Source: an uncultured Carboxylicivirga sp.
Lineage (GTDB): Bacteria > Bacteroidota > Bacteroidia > Bacteroidales > Marinilabiliaceae
Assembly (NCBI RefSeq): GCF_963674565.1
Contig: NZ_OY771430.1
Coordinates: forward strand, 2,604,001-2,668,000
Direction of reading: 5' to 3'
Length of the DNA: 64,000 nt
The translations under genes and the position numbers were made by a program. A model generated the notes under the pieces. It did not search any database and had not been told where the DNA came from. It saw only the letters and a program-made list of their open reading frames with translations. This document shows positions 39,400 to 48,497 of this stretch, one piece after another. Numbering within the stretch: position 1 is the first letter of the stretch; every line of letters begins with the position of its first letter.

Positions 39400-40383
39400 A
39401 TGAATAAAAAAGCTTATAGCCTGATAATCCTTATGGCTGCACTTCTAATAATTAGTGTATGTGGTTGGTTTTTCGTTAGTCCAGACCCTGTTTTGATTCG
39501 TGGTGAAGTTGACGCTAAACAAGTTAGTATCGCTACCAAAATTGTAGGACGCGTTGCCCGATTAGATATAGAAGAAGGGCAACATGTACAAAAAGGTGAT
39601 ACTCTGATGATTATTGACAGTCCTGAAGTATATGCAAAATTGATGCAGGCAGAGGCTGTTAAAGCGGCTGCTACCGCCCAAAGCGATAAAGCACAAAAAG
39701 GTGCACGCGATGAGCAAATTGAAGCTGCTAAAAGTGTTTGGAAAAAAGCTGAAGCAGCATCTGACCTGATGGCAAAAACATTTGAGCGTATCCAGACTCT
39801 ATATGAAGAAGGTGTTGTTCCGGCTCAAAAAAGAGACGAAGTTGAAACTCAGATGAAAGCAGCTCAACTAACCGCAAAAGCAGCTGAAGCTCAATACCTG
39901 ATGGCAAAAAACGGTGCCCGTACAGAAGATAAATCAGCGGCTGCTGCCCTGGTTAATCAGGCTAATGGTGCTGTAACCGAGGTGGAATCATACATAAAAG
40001 AAACAGAAGTAATAGCTGGTATCAGTGGGCAGATTTCAACCATTATTCCAAACGAAGGTGAACTGGTTACACCGGGTCTGCCAGTGGTTACTATTACAGA
40101 TTTAAGCGATGCCTGGATGACTTTTAACATTCGCGAGGACTGGTTACCTAAAGTAAAGCAAGGAAAACAATTTCCTGTGAGCATCCCTGCTTTGGGTCTT
40201 GAAGATGTGATGGTTGAAGTGACATACATTAATTCATTGGGAAATTTTGCTACCAACACAGCAACAAAGTCTGTTGGTGACTACGATTTAAAAACCTTTG
40301 AAGTACGCATGAAACCAACTCAAAACATCGATGGCTTATTGCCAGGAATGAGCGTTATTGTTAATTCAGAATTGTTTCAATAA
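39400..40383 (+). CDS. HlyD-family membrane fusion (periplasmic adaptor) protein
   Basis: A 327-residue adaptor anchored by one N-terminal membrane segment (LIILMAALLIISVCGWFFV). A biotinyl/lipoyl-like half-motif follows (GRVARLDIEEGQHVQKGDTL), then a long alpha-hairpin rich in Ala/Lys/Gln (about 85-200), the second lipoyl half (SGQISTIIPNEGELVTPGLP) and a beta-barrel domain. It links the inner-membrane ABC-2 permeases to the TolC partner. It has 12 nt to the first possible start of the next gene. Confidence 0.92.
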   Translation: MNKKAYSLIILMAALLIISVCGWFFVSPDPVLIRGEVDAKQVSIATKIVGRVARLDIEEGQHVQKGDTLMIIDSPEVYAKLMQAEAVKAAATAQSDKAQKGARDEQIEAAKSVWKKAEAASDLMAKTFERIQTLYEEGVVPAQKRDEVETQMKAAQLTAKAAEAQYLMAKNGARTEDKSAAAALVNQANGAVTEVESYIKETEVIAGISGQISTIIPNEGELVTPGLPVVTITDLSDAWMTFNIREDWLPKVKQGKQFPVSIPALGLEDVMVEVTYINSLGNFATNTATKSVGDYDLKTFEVRMKPTQNIDGLLPGMSVIVNSELFQ

Positions 40384-40422
40384 AAAGAGTTCACCTTGTT
40401 AAATAAAGAACAATATCAAGGA

Positions 40423-41580
40423 ATGAAAGGATTGATGCTTCGGGAGTGGAACGAAATACTTAAAACCCGCACACTACGCATGTGTCTGGTTTATTTCCCC
40501 ATTCTTGCACTCATTTTCTTTACCTGGTTTTTCAAAGCTCAACAGCCCGATAATCTGCCTATTGCTGTTATTGACACAGACAACAGTTCAACCTCATCAA
40601 AGCTTGTTAAGATGCTGGATGCGGTTCCTGAATTAAAACTGGTTCGCAGCTATACAGACTTAAAATCAGCTGAAACAGGATTAAAAGAAGGTACTATTTA
40701 TGGGGTGGTTGCCATTCCTGAGGGTTTTGAAAAATCAGTAATCAAAGGCCAACAGGGCGACGTGGTTCTGTTGTATAATAATGAATTACTCATTCCTGCA
40801 GGAACCATCAGTAAAGCGGTTAATAAGGTAACCATGACAATGGGTGCCGGCATCAGTATCAAGCGTAACATGATGAAAGGCGATAGTTATGAAACCGCAC
40901 TAAAAAAGGCACAACCCATCGTGATTGATTCGCAGGTAATGTTTAACTCAACCGTTAATTACCTTTACTTTCTTGTTTCGGGAATTTTACCAGCCATACT
41001 TCAAATATTTGTTTTAATGGTTGGAGGTTTTGTTTTAGGTCGTGAATTGCGACAAGGAACAGGAAAAGAGTGGCTGGCCTATGCAGATAACAACATCATA
41101 AAAGCAGTTGTTGGTAAGATGGCACCTTATGTTGCTATTTTTACTTTAGTGGGAGTTACCTACAACAGTGTGCTTTACGATTACCTGAATGTTCCGATGA
41201 ATGGAAGCAGATGGATTATTGAAATAGGACAGATACTGATGATCCTGGCATATTTTGGCATCTCATTCACGCTGGTTGCATGGTCGAGAAATATGCGGTT
41301 TTCAATAAGTATTTCTGCCATATTTGGTGCGCTGGCTTTCAGCTTCTCTGGTCTGACTTTTCCGGTATCAGGAATGCCAGATGTAGCCCAATCGTTAACA
41401 CATATGTTCCCATTTACACTTTACCTGGAACTTTTTCTGAACCAAGCATTTTATGGTGCATCAGTCTTATCAGGGCTGGCCCGTTTGGCAATTATGTGTG
41501 GATTTATCATTCTTCCATTGCTTTCAATTAAAAGAATGAAGGAAGTAATGAGTGACTCAAAATTCTACGGTCGATTGTAG
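40423..41580 (+). CDS. ABC-2 type transporter permease (first)
   Basis: A roughly 385-residue inner-membrane protein. One N-terminal membrane segment (MCLVYFPILALIFFTWFF) is followed by a large extracytoplasmic domain (IAVIDTDNSSTSSKLVKMLD) and a bundle of five or six membrane helices, the usual ABC-2/YhgE-Pip-like permease layout. An earlier in-frame TTG at 40396 would add nine residues; the ATG at 40423 is preferred. It is paired with a paralogue 17 nt downstream. No ABC ATPase is encoded in the operon, so energy coupling must use a subunit from elsewhere or another mechanism. Confidence 0.85.
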   Translation: MKGLMLREWNEILKTRTLRMCLVYFPILALIFFTWFFKAQQPDNLPIAVIDTDNSSTSSKLVKMLDAVPELKLVRSYTDLKSAETGLKEGTIYGVVAIPEGFEKSVIKGQQGDVVLLYNNELLIPAGTISKAVNKVTMTMGAGISIKRNMMKGDSYETALKKAQPIVIDSQVMFNSTVNYLYFLVSGILPAILQIFVLMVGGFVLGRELRQGTGKEWLAYADNNIIKAVVGKMAPYVAIFTLVGVTYNSVLYDYLNVPMNGSRWIIEIGQILMILAYFGISFTLVAWSRNMRFSISISAIFGALAFSFSGLTFPVSGMPDVAQSLTHMFPFTLYLELFLNQAFYGASVLSGLARLAIMCGFIILPLLSIKRMKEVMSDSKFYGRL

Positions 41581-41597
41581 ACAAAAAGATCAGTACA

Positions 41598-42779
41598 ATG
41601 AATGCAATTTTAGATAAATTTAAACAGATCATATACTTCGCCGCACAAGAGTTACACAACATTGTGAAGGATTCGGGGGTCATACTAATCTTTTTTGTGG
41701 CTACCCTTCTGTACCCTGCTCTTTATGCTTTTGTATATCAAAAAGAAGCAATTGATGAATTACCAGTGGCGGTTATTGATAATGACAATACACAAACAAG
41801 CCGGAAATTGGTTAAGATGCTGGATGCATCATCAGATATTGCCATAACCGAGAAGATTAACGACTTTCAACAGGCCGAACATTTGTTTCTTGAGAAAAAG
41901 ATTTATGGAATCATTACTCTGGATAATGGTTTTGAGAAACAAGTAATGAAAGGCGAACAGGCTCATATGGGTGTATATTGCGATGGTAGTTACATTATGC
42001 ACTATAAAACGGTATTGACAGCTGCCACGCAAGCCGGGCTAACCTTCGGAGCGGGTGTGCAGGCCAAGAAGCTGATGATGAAAGGAACGCCTAAATCACA
42101 ACTGATGGCACAGATCAGTCCGGTTAACCTTGTTTCAAAACCATTGTTTAATGCTACAGGTGGCTACGGAACTTACCTGATGCCTCCCATTATGGTTCTG
42201 GTTATTCAGCAGCTTTTACTGATAGGCATTGGAATGATTGGTGGTACACACCGTGAGAAACACAAGGGGAAATACATTATTTCGGAGGAAATTAAAGAAC
42301 GTGGCTGGGATAGTTGGTTTCTGGGTAGAGCCCTAAGTTATTTCATCATTTTTATGCTCGTGGCCTATTACCTTTTTGTACTTACTTTTAAATGGTTTGA
42401 TTTCCCTATTCATGGTACATCCAGTGACGCAATGGTGTTGCTTATACCAATGATACTTGCTTCTGTTTTTCTGGCAATGTGGATATCCACCTATTTTTAT
42501 TTCAGAGTGCAATCAATGATGCTATTCCTGTTTACCTCATTCATCTTTTTATTTCTGAGTGGAATAAGCTGGCCAGTTGAAGCATTCCCGGCATTTTTCA
42601 AATGGTTTGCCCAAATATTACCAAGCACACATGGAATTCAGGGAATTATGAAAATCCAGATTTTTGGAGCAGAACTTTCTGAAGTACAAAATCATATAAC
42701 CGCCTTATGGACACTTACTGCTATCTTTTTCGCAGGAAGTAGTCTACGATTCTGGCAGTTATCAAAAATGAAACATTGA
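41598..42779 (+). CDS. ABC-2 type transporter permease (second)
   Basis: A 393-residue paralogue of the preceding permease: an N-terminal membrane segment (GVILIFFVATLLYPALYAFV), an extracytoplasmic domain opening LPVAVIDNDNTQTSRKLVKMLD, and a C-terminal membrane bundle that includes LFTSFIFLFLSGISWPVEA. The two permeases probably form a heterodimer. It is the last gene of the efflux operon; a strong terminator starts 16 nt after its stop codon. Confidence 0.88.
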   Translation: MNAILDKFKQIIYFAAQELHNIVKDSGVILIFFVATLLYPALYAFVYQKEAIDELPVAVIDNDNTQTSRKLVKMLDASSDIAITEKINDFQQAEHLFLEKKIYGIITLDNGFEKQVMKGEQAHMGVYCDGSYIMHYKTVLTAATQAGLTFGAGVQAKKLMMKGTPKSQLMAQISPVNLVSKPLFNATGGYGTYLMPPIMVLVIQQLLLIGIGMIGGTHREKHKGKYIISEEIKERGWDSWFLGRALSYFIIFMLVAYYLFVLTFKWFDFPIHGTSSDAMVLLIPMILASVFLAMWISTYFYFRVQSMMLFLFTSFIFLFLSGISWPVEAFPAFFKWFAQILPSTHGIQGIMKIQIFGAELSEVQNHITALWTLTAIFFAGSSLRFWQLSKMKH

Positions 42780-42795
42780 TAGTTGAATAATTTGA

Positions 42796-42831
42796 AAAAA
42801 GGCTGATTCATAACGTTGAATCAGCCTTTTT
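42796..42831. terminator. Bidirectional rho-independent terminator
   Basis: Perfect 15-bp stem AAAAAGGCTGATTCA / TGAATCAGCCTTTTT with a 6-nt loop (TAACGT). The A-run on one side and the T-run on the other let it end both the plus-strand efflux operon and the minus-strand GH3 operon, which converge here. Confidence 0.93.
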
Positions 42832-42844
42832 CTTTAAAGGTCTT

Positions 42845-44578
42845 TTATAATTCAGGATAACTGACTGGTGACATACCGGTTAATTCAAAATCACCCAATA
42901 ATGCTCCTGCCAATGCTCTTTGTGAATAACTATCAATGTTATAACAATTGATACGAGTTTCTATTCGTGGCAAATAAATGATGTTTTTATAAGGATCGCC
43001 AAAGCCTAAACTGATAACCTTATCTTTCGGAAGCATATTGGAAGCCCACATGGTTAACGCCTCCGGACCACTTAAGGATAAATCGCCCCAAGGTACACCC
43101 GGTAAACTATAATAGGCAAAAATGATTTTATCGTATTCCAAAGCCAGGTTGGTAAGCTCTGAACCTGATTCAAAATAGCTTAAATTTCTTCGTACAGTTA
43201 CCTCCAACCCTCTTTGTTTCAACTCATTTACTAACACATCAAACACACCTTCTTTGTAATCCTGCATTACCTCAACCAACAATATTTTCTGATCTGTTGG
43301 TGATAAAAATGGTGAATCAATTTCTTTTTTACTGATGAGAGTTAAAGCTTTTTTCGAAATTTCAAATGCTGTCTGATGATGTTGTTTCAGCAGTGAGTCA
43401 CTTAGAGGAATGATGGTCTGATAATCCTTTTCAAACAATCCCAATTGCGCTTTCAGATTCCAGATTCGTTCAACGGCATCATCCAACCGGCTCATCGCTA
43501 TTTCGCCTCTATTTACTCGGGCCTCTATTGTATCGATAACAGCCAGCGAAGGCCATAATAAAATATCAGTGCCGGCTTTAAAACACTCAACCTCTGTTTC
43601 AATCTGACTACTGTAATATTGTGCAATACCTGCCATATTTAAGGCATCACTTACTACTACTCCATTAAAGCCCATTTTATCCTTTAATAAGCCCTGAATT
43701 AACTCAGAAGAAAGAGTAGCCGGGAGAAATTCATCATTCAGCTTTTCATTCTGATAGGCAGGAAATGAAATATGGCCTGGCATAATCACCTTAACCCCAT
43801 CATTTATCAGAGTTTGAAATACCTTACCGTATGTAGAATTCCATTCCTCAACAGACAGTTTATTCTGGGAAGTAGAAAAATGCTGATTGATAAAATCGGT
43901 ACCGTCACCCGGAAAATGCTTTGCCGTTGCAGCAACACCATTTGTCTGCATTCCTTTGATCTGAGCTGGTAACAATTTCATTGCCAAATCAGCATCTTTA
44001 CCGATGCTTCTAACATTGGTTATGTAGCTGTATGGATTGATATTTAAGTCTGCTACCGGATGTAACAACCAGTTAATTCCGATACTGCGCGCCTCTGAAG
44101 CAATGATAGCACCGTATTGCTCAGCAAGTTCTTCCGATCCGATGGCTCCCAGTCCCATTTCTGTTACCAGTTGTGTATATCCGTCAATAACAAAACCTAA
44201 ACCGGTTTCAAAATCTTCGGTAAATAACAACGGATTTTGTGAGGCAATCTTACACTGATTTACAATCTTTATATACTCGTTTTTAACCGAATCGGCAGAA
44301 ACAGCACCGGCAATATTCCAGTTAGCCAAAAAGATCGAGCCAATCGGATACTTTTGAAAGAATTGCTCATAAGAACCATCTCCCAATTGAAGCATCTCAT
44401 TTATATTAAACTGATAGCATACCAGTTGTCCCACTTTTTCGCGAACACTCAGTTTTTTCCATTCTTTATTAACTGATAATGAATCGGTCTGCTTTGGCAA
44501 CTCTTTCTTAGTTGAAGGTTGACAGCTGGCAAAAAATAGTCCGGATAGGATTATAATGGATAACAAAAGATTTTTCAT
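42845..44578 (-). CDS. GH3-family glycosidase lipoprotein (beta-N-acetylhexosaminidase-like)
   Basis: A 577-residue lipoprotein (MKNLLLSIIILSGLFFASC). The GH3 TIM barrel carries TAKHFPGDGTDFINQH, related to the NagZ motif 'KHFPGHGD..DSH', with a His that could be the acid/base. The nucleophile Asp is in VVVSDALNMAG. A second alpha/beta domain follows (about 420-577), so it is the longer two-domain type. Hydrolysis of beta-GlcNAc or a related sugar is likely, which would complement the mannosidases of the neighbouring PUL, although it is not in the same operon. A TTG at 44599 is a less likely start. It lies 29 nt downstream of the BNR_4 gene and is ended by the shared terminator. Confidence 0.87.
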   Translation of the reverse strand: MKNLLLSIIILSGLFFASCQPSTKKELPKQTDSLSVNKEWKKLSVREKVGQLVCYQFNINEMLQLGDGSYEQFFQKYPIGSIFLANWNIAGAVSADSVKNEYIKIVNQCKIASQNPLLFTEDFETGLGFVIDGYTQLVTEMGLGAIGSEELAEQYGAIIASEARSIGINWLLHPVADLNINPYSYITNVRSIGKDADLAMKLLPAQIKGMQTNGVAATAKHFPGDGTDFINQHFSTSQNKLSVEEWNSTYGKVFQTLINDGVKVIMPGHISFPAYQNEKLNDEFLPATLSSELIQGLLKDKMGFNGVVVSDALNMAGIAQYYSSQIETEVECFKAGTDILLWPSLAVIDTIEARVNRGEIAMSRLDDAVERIWNLKAQLGLFEKDYQTIIPLSDSLLKQHHQTAFEISKKALTLISKKEIDSPFLSPTDQKILLVEVMQDYKEGVFDVLVNELKQRGLEVTVRRNLSYFESGSELTNLALEYDKIIFAYYSLPGVPWGDLSLSGPEALTMWASNMLPKDKVISLGFGDPYKNIIYLPRIETRINCYNIDSYSQRALAGALLGDFELTGMSPVSYPEL

Positions 44579-44607
44579 AGTCTGGATTAGTTGGTTCAAG
44601 CAAAGTA

Positions 44608-45906
44608 TTATAATTTTTTCACTTCAATTACTTTCACTAAGGTAGGTTTACTGGAAGCCACTCCTTCCCCGTCGACCTGATCAACTTTTTGGACAAACAA
44701 ATGGAGCTGACCTTTTTCCTTCCATAGTTCAGTATCGAAGGAAGGTTCCCACAAACCAACTCCAAAGTCAGTAATATCAGAAAGCTCAATCTTTGTTTTC
44801 TTACCTAGAGTTACCTTAGCTAACGATACTTTTTCGTCACGCTCCTGATCTCTGAAAATGATACAGGCTATTGTTTTTTTTCCTTTCGACTGAGCCACGA
44901 TCTGCGGTCGTGAAATAGGTATACGTTTGGTTCCACCTCCGCTTAACGAAAAAGCCGATGATCTGAATCCCAGGTTCTGATGAAACCATTCGCCATTTAG
45001 GAAAGTCACTAACTGATATTGTGGCACATCAGAATCCTGCTCTCTCCAATAAGAAGCTATATAAGGTTGTCCTTTATCATCAGCCACCATAGAAGTCTGG
45101 TTGATCAACTCACTTCGCTGAGGAATGCGACAAGCATATTCGGCACTTTTAGCATTAACCGGTAAAACATATTTATCACCGTTGGTTTTCTCCCAGGTCA
45201 CGCCACCATCTTTTGATCGCGCATAACATAAATCATGATTGGATGACACATCCCATGTTTCGCGCCATACCCATGACAGATGAATGGTTCCTTTTGAATC
45301 AATACAAGCCTGCCAATACGCATTGCGCTGACCTTCACCGTCAATAAGGTTAGTGTGTAATACACTCCATTTTTGCGCTTTAGTATCATACTTCTGTATT
45401 GCCAGGTTTCCTCTGCCCGACATACCATCACGATACATGAAAATCAGATTGCCATCAGGCATTTTAAAAAACTGAGGATAAGTCACATTGTCTTCATTGG
45501 CTCCAGCCATTGATTGTTTATTACCTAATTCCAGACCATACGGTACTTTGCTTCTGGCATATCTTAGCGGATGTCCGTGATGATCCCAGGAAACATGCAA
45601 ATAACCATCTCCATCCACCATAATACTAATACAGTTATGGGCATCTTTTACATTCCCTTTGTATTGTGTAACGTATGTTTTAAATGTTGTTGATTTAATA
45701 TGACGTTTACCTAAGGTGAGATAACCATCGGGATTGTAAAACGCTATAAACTGAGTATCAATTACAGTTACCAATGAGTTTTGTCGAAAAACAACTGCAT
45801 TTACCGAGTTATTGGACCATCCATCAGCTACGTCAATAACATTCTGAGCTGATAAATTTATACTGGTAAAAAACAATACAACTATAAGGCTTAAGGATCT
45901 TATCAT
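44608..45906 (-). CDS. BNR_4-family seven-bladed propeller protein, secreted; possible polysaccharide lyase
   Basis: A 432-residue exported protein (signal ends TSINLSAQ). It matches BNR repeat-containing family members: VSWDHHGHPLRYARSK, NVTYPQFFKMPDGNLIFMYR, the RNAYWQACIDSKG block and WEPSFDTELWKEKGQLHLF. Relatives with the HHGH block include polysaccharide lyases acting on uronate-containing glycans (ulvan and rhamnose-glucuronate lyases), so a lyase role is possible. The substrate cannot be assigned. It is the first gene of a two-gene operon with the GH3 lipoprotein and is divergent from the diflavin reductase. Confidence 0.8.
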   Translation of the reverse strand: MIRSLSLIVVLFFTSINLSAQNVIDVADGWSNNSVNAVVFRQNSLVTVIDTQFIAFYNPDGYLTLGKRHIKSTTFKTYVTQYKGNVKDAHNCISIMVDGDGYLHVSWDHHGHPLRYARSKVPYGLELGNKQSMAGANEDNVTYPQFFKMPDGNLIFMYRDGMSGRGNLAIQKYDTKAQKWSVLHTNLIDGEGQRNAYWQACIDSKGTIHLSWVWRETWDVSSNHDLCYARSKDGGVTWEKTNGDKYVLPVNAKSAEYACRIPQRSELINQTSMVADDKGQPYIASYWREQDSDVPQYQLVTFLNGEWFHQNLGFRSSAFSLSGGGTKRIPISRPQIVAQSKGKKTIACIIFRDQERDEKVSLAKVTLGKKTKIELSDITDFGVGLWEPSFDTELWKEKGQLHLFVQKVDQVDGEGVASSKPTLVKVIEVKKL

Positions 45907-46133
45907 TTTGTCAACTAATTTTAATCAAAAATAAGAAATATGGTTATAGAGAAATAATATAAATACGACACATTGTGTTAGAAATCTAAAAACAGGTTGG
46001 TTATTCCAAAATATTATTACAATTTATCAACCAACATTTCAAACCCTTACAACAATTTTTAAACCAATTTAAAACAACAACGTTTTTACAGCAGTTATAC
46101 TAATATATCACACAATCATATTAACCATCTGAA

Positions 46134-47786
46134 ATGGGATTATTAACATCATTATTTAAAAAAACGCCTAAACCGTTAAAACTAGATACTTCCAAAAAAT
46201 ACCATTGTCCAACGGCTACCATTTTATATGGCACTAAAACCGGTAATGCTCAATTGGTTGCTCAACAACTGCAAAAGACATTGGAGCAATATAAAATTGA
46301 TTCGGAATGTTATAACATAGCCAAATATGACGTTAACCGTATCTTTTCTGAGAAACTGCTTTTGATTGTGATGAGTACTGATGGTGAAGGAGAACTTCCG
46401 CCTAACAGTAAGAAGTTTTTTGGTTTCCTAAAACATGATAAATTTCCTCAATTAGCTGATTTGAAATATTCAATATGTGCACTTGGTGACTCGAGCTACG
46501 AATATTTTTGTGGTGCAGGCAAGTTAGTGGATGCCCAACTACAGGCACTGGGTGCTCAATCAGTGATACCACGTGTAGATTGTGATGTTGACTTTAAGGG
46601 AGATGCACTTGACTGGATTGAAAAGGTTTTCCATTTCCTGAGTAATAACACTCAAAAAGAGCTCACCTCATCACCATCCATTGATTTTAAAGAACCGGAT
46701 ATGCTGGAAGCTTTGTTAACCGATCGCTACATGTTGACCAAAGGTGATCAGGATAAAGCTACATGGCATATTGTAATGGATAATTCTGAAAATAAAGTTG
46801 AATACCAAAGTGGAGATTGTATTGAAATCATTCCAGAAAATCCAGACCAACTTGTGGCAAAAATTCTGGATATTTTGCATATCGATTCAGAGGAATTTAT
46901 AGATGACAGTAAACAATCTGTTTTTGAACTTCTGAAATACAAATATGAACTTACCAAATTAAACCGAAAAGTAGTCAGAAATTACTATGCTGCTACCTCT
47001 CAGCTTTCCTTATCAATTCTGATTAATGATCAGGAAACCTTGAATAAATATGTATCTAAAAAAGACGTACTTGATCTTATAACAGATTATCCATCAGATA
47101 TTGATGCAGCAACTCTGACTAAGATTCTCTCACCTTTGCAATCGAGATACTATTCCATTGCTTCAGGATATAAAGCCACACCAGATGAAATTCATCTGAC
47201 CATAAAAACCATCCGTTTTGAAGAGCAGGCCCGTTTTTACGAGGGAGCGGCTTCGGTTTATATGAACGAAGGATTACAAAAAGGTACCAAAGTACATTTC
47301 AGATTAATACCCAGTCTCGGATTTCATCTTCCGGAAGATTCATCAACCCCTGTTATTTTAATAGGTATTGGAACAGGAATTGCACCCTACAGAGGTTTTT
47401 TACAGGATCTAAAAAAAGAGAACGTTAAAGACCAGGCCTGGTTGATTTGGGGAGACAAAAAACAGGCAGAAGACTTTTTGTATGAAGATGAGCTTCAAGA
47501 ATATCTTCAATCAGGATACATAAAGTACCTTGACACTGCTTTTTCTCGTGATCAGGAAGAAAAAAGATATGTACAGCATCTTTTAAAAGAAAGAAAAAAA
47601 GAACTGATGCAATGGATTGATATGGGCGCTCATATCTATTTGTGTGGTCATACGCATATGGGCCACGATGTCAGAAGTACCTTATCCGATATTTTTATGG
47701 AAGAGAAGGGTTTATCAAAACAAGATGCCAATCAGCAAATAGTTAATATGCAGGAGAATGGACTTTTACATGAAGACTTATATTAA
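46134..47786 (+). CDS. Diflavin NADPH reductase (sulfite reductase flavoprotein / CPR type)
   Basis: A 550-residue cytosolic enzyme. An FMN-binding flavodoxin domain (about 25-170: GTKTGNAQ, STDGEGELPP, ALGDSSYEYF) is followed by an FAD domain (about 190-400, with SRYYSIAS) and an NADPH domain (about 400-550: GIGTGIAPYRGFLQD, WGDKKQAEDFLY, YLCGHTHMGHDV). It passes electrons from NADPH via FAD and FMN to an acceptor, such as a sulfite reductase hemoprotein, that is not encoded nearby. It is a single-gene unit with intergenic gaps of more than 200 nt on both sides. Confidence 0.9.
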   Translation: MGLLTSLFKKTPKPLKLDTSKKYHCPTATILYGTKTGNAQLVAQQLQKTLEQYKIDSECYNIAKYDVNRIFSEKLLLIVMSTDGEGELPPNSKKFFGFLKHDKFPQLADLKYSICALGDSSYEYFCGAGKLVDAQLQALGAQSVIPRVDCDVDFKGDALDWIEKVFHFLSNNTQKELTSSPSIDFKEPDMLEALLTDRYMLTKGDQDKATWHIVMDNSENKVEYQSGDCIEIIPENPDQLVAKILDILHIDSEEFIDDSKQSVFELLKYKYELTKLNRKVVRNYYAATSQLSLSILINDQETLNKYVSKKDVLDLITDYPSDIDAATLTKILSPLQSRYYSIASGYKATPDEIHLTIKTIRFEEQARFYEGAASVYMNEGLQKGTKVHFRLIPSLGFHLPEDSSTPVILIGIGTGIAPYRGFLQDLKKENVKDQAWLIWGDKKQAEDFLYEDELQEYLQSGYIKYLDTAFSRDQEEKRYVQHLLKERKKELMQWIDMGAHIYLCGHTHMGHDVRSTLSDIFMEEKGLSKQDANQQIVNMQENGLLHEDLY

Positions 47787-48067
47787 AATATGATAGATTA
47801 ATTGAAGAAGTAATTTCTTTCAGTTTAATGGCAAACATATTTATCCTCTTAAACAACTATGTTTATTAAGTCATTATTGCTATTTACTGATGTCATAAGG
47901 CTTTAAGAAGATTTTTTCATGGTTTTTAAATCAAGCTGGCATTGACAAATAGCTATTATTTAAAATTAATTCGTAGCTTTACGAACAGATGTTTTTTTAG
48001 CTACGATTTTGAAAAGAAGCAAACAAACCATAATTTAGAATTCTAAACTCAAAATTCCGAAATCGAT

Positions 48068-48472
48068 ATGAGTACGGATGCATTAAACAATTCACTGGTT
48101 CAGAACTGGGGAGACAAAGTGATTTTAGTTGTTGAAGATGTTGACACCAATAAAATATTTTTTGATGCTGCACTTCGAAAAACCAATGCCAAAATTCTAT
48201 GGGCAAAAGATGGCAAAGAGGCTATCACACTGTTCCAGGAAAATAGAATTGATTTAGTCTTGATGGATCTTCAACTTCCTATTATGGATGGCTACACTGC
48301 TACCCGTGAAATAAAAGCTATTAATTCTGAAATACCAGTTATTGCACAAACAGCACATGTAATGTCTGGCGAAAGAGAAAAATGTCTGGAAGCAGGTTGT
48401 GATGATTATCTGGCCAAGCCAATCCGACTGCAGATTCTTATGGATACGTTATCAAAATACTTAAATAAATAA
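48068..48472 (+). CDS. Stand-alone response regulator receiver protein
   Basis: A 134-residue single receiver (REC) domain: acidic pair Glu23/Asp24 (VVEDVD), phospho-acceptor Asp67 (LVLMDLQLP), switch Thr in VIAQTAH, and Lys in YLAKPIR. It has no output domain, so it probably acts as a phosphorelay or protein-interaction module, of the kind that pairs with hybrid histidine kinases. No kinase is nearby. It ends at a shared terminator, convergent with the OmpA-type gene. Confidence 0.92.
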   Translation: MSTDALNNSLVQNWGDKVILVVEDVDTNKIFFDAALRKTNAKILWAKDGKEAITLFQENRIDLVLMDLQLPIMDGYTATREIKAINSEIPVIAQTAHVMSGEREKCLEAGCDDYLAKPIRLQILMDTLSKYLNK

Positions 48473-48496
48473 AAGCTGCCTTAGGGCAGCTTTTTT
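48471..48496. terminator. Bidirectional rho-independent terminator
   Basis: Stem AAAAGCTGCC / GGCAGCTTTT with a 4-nt loop and a following T-run. It lies between the convergent receiver and OmpA-type genes and overlaps the last base pairs of the receiver stop codon. Confidence 0.9.
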
Positions 48497-48497
48497 A

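Noticed and set aside
41578..42779. Genome-wide reassignment of TAG or TGA to Trp
   Set aside because: TAG ends the first ABC-2 permease and TGA ends the second at normal family lengths, so both act as ordinary stops.
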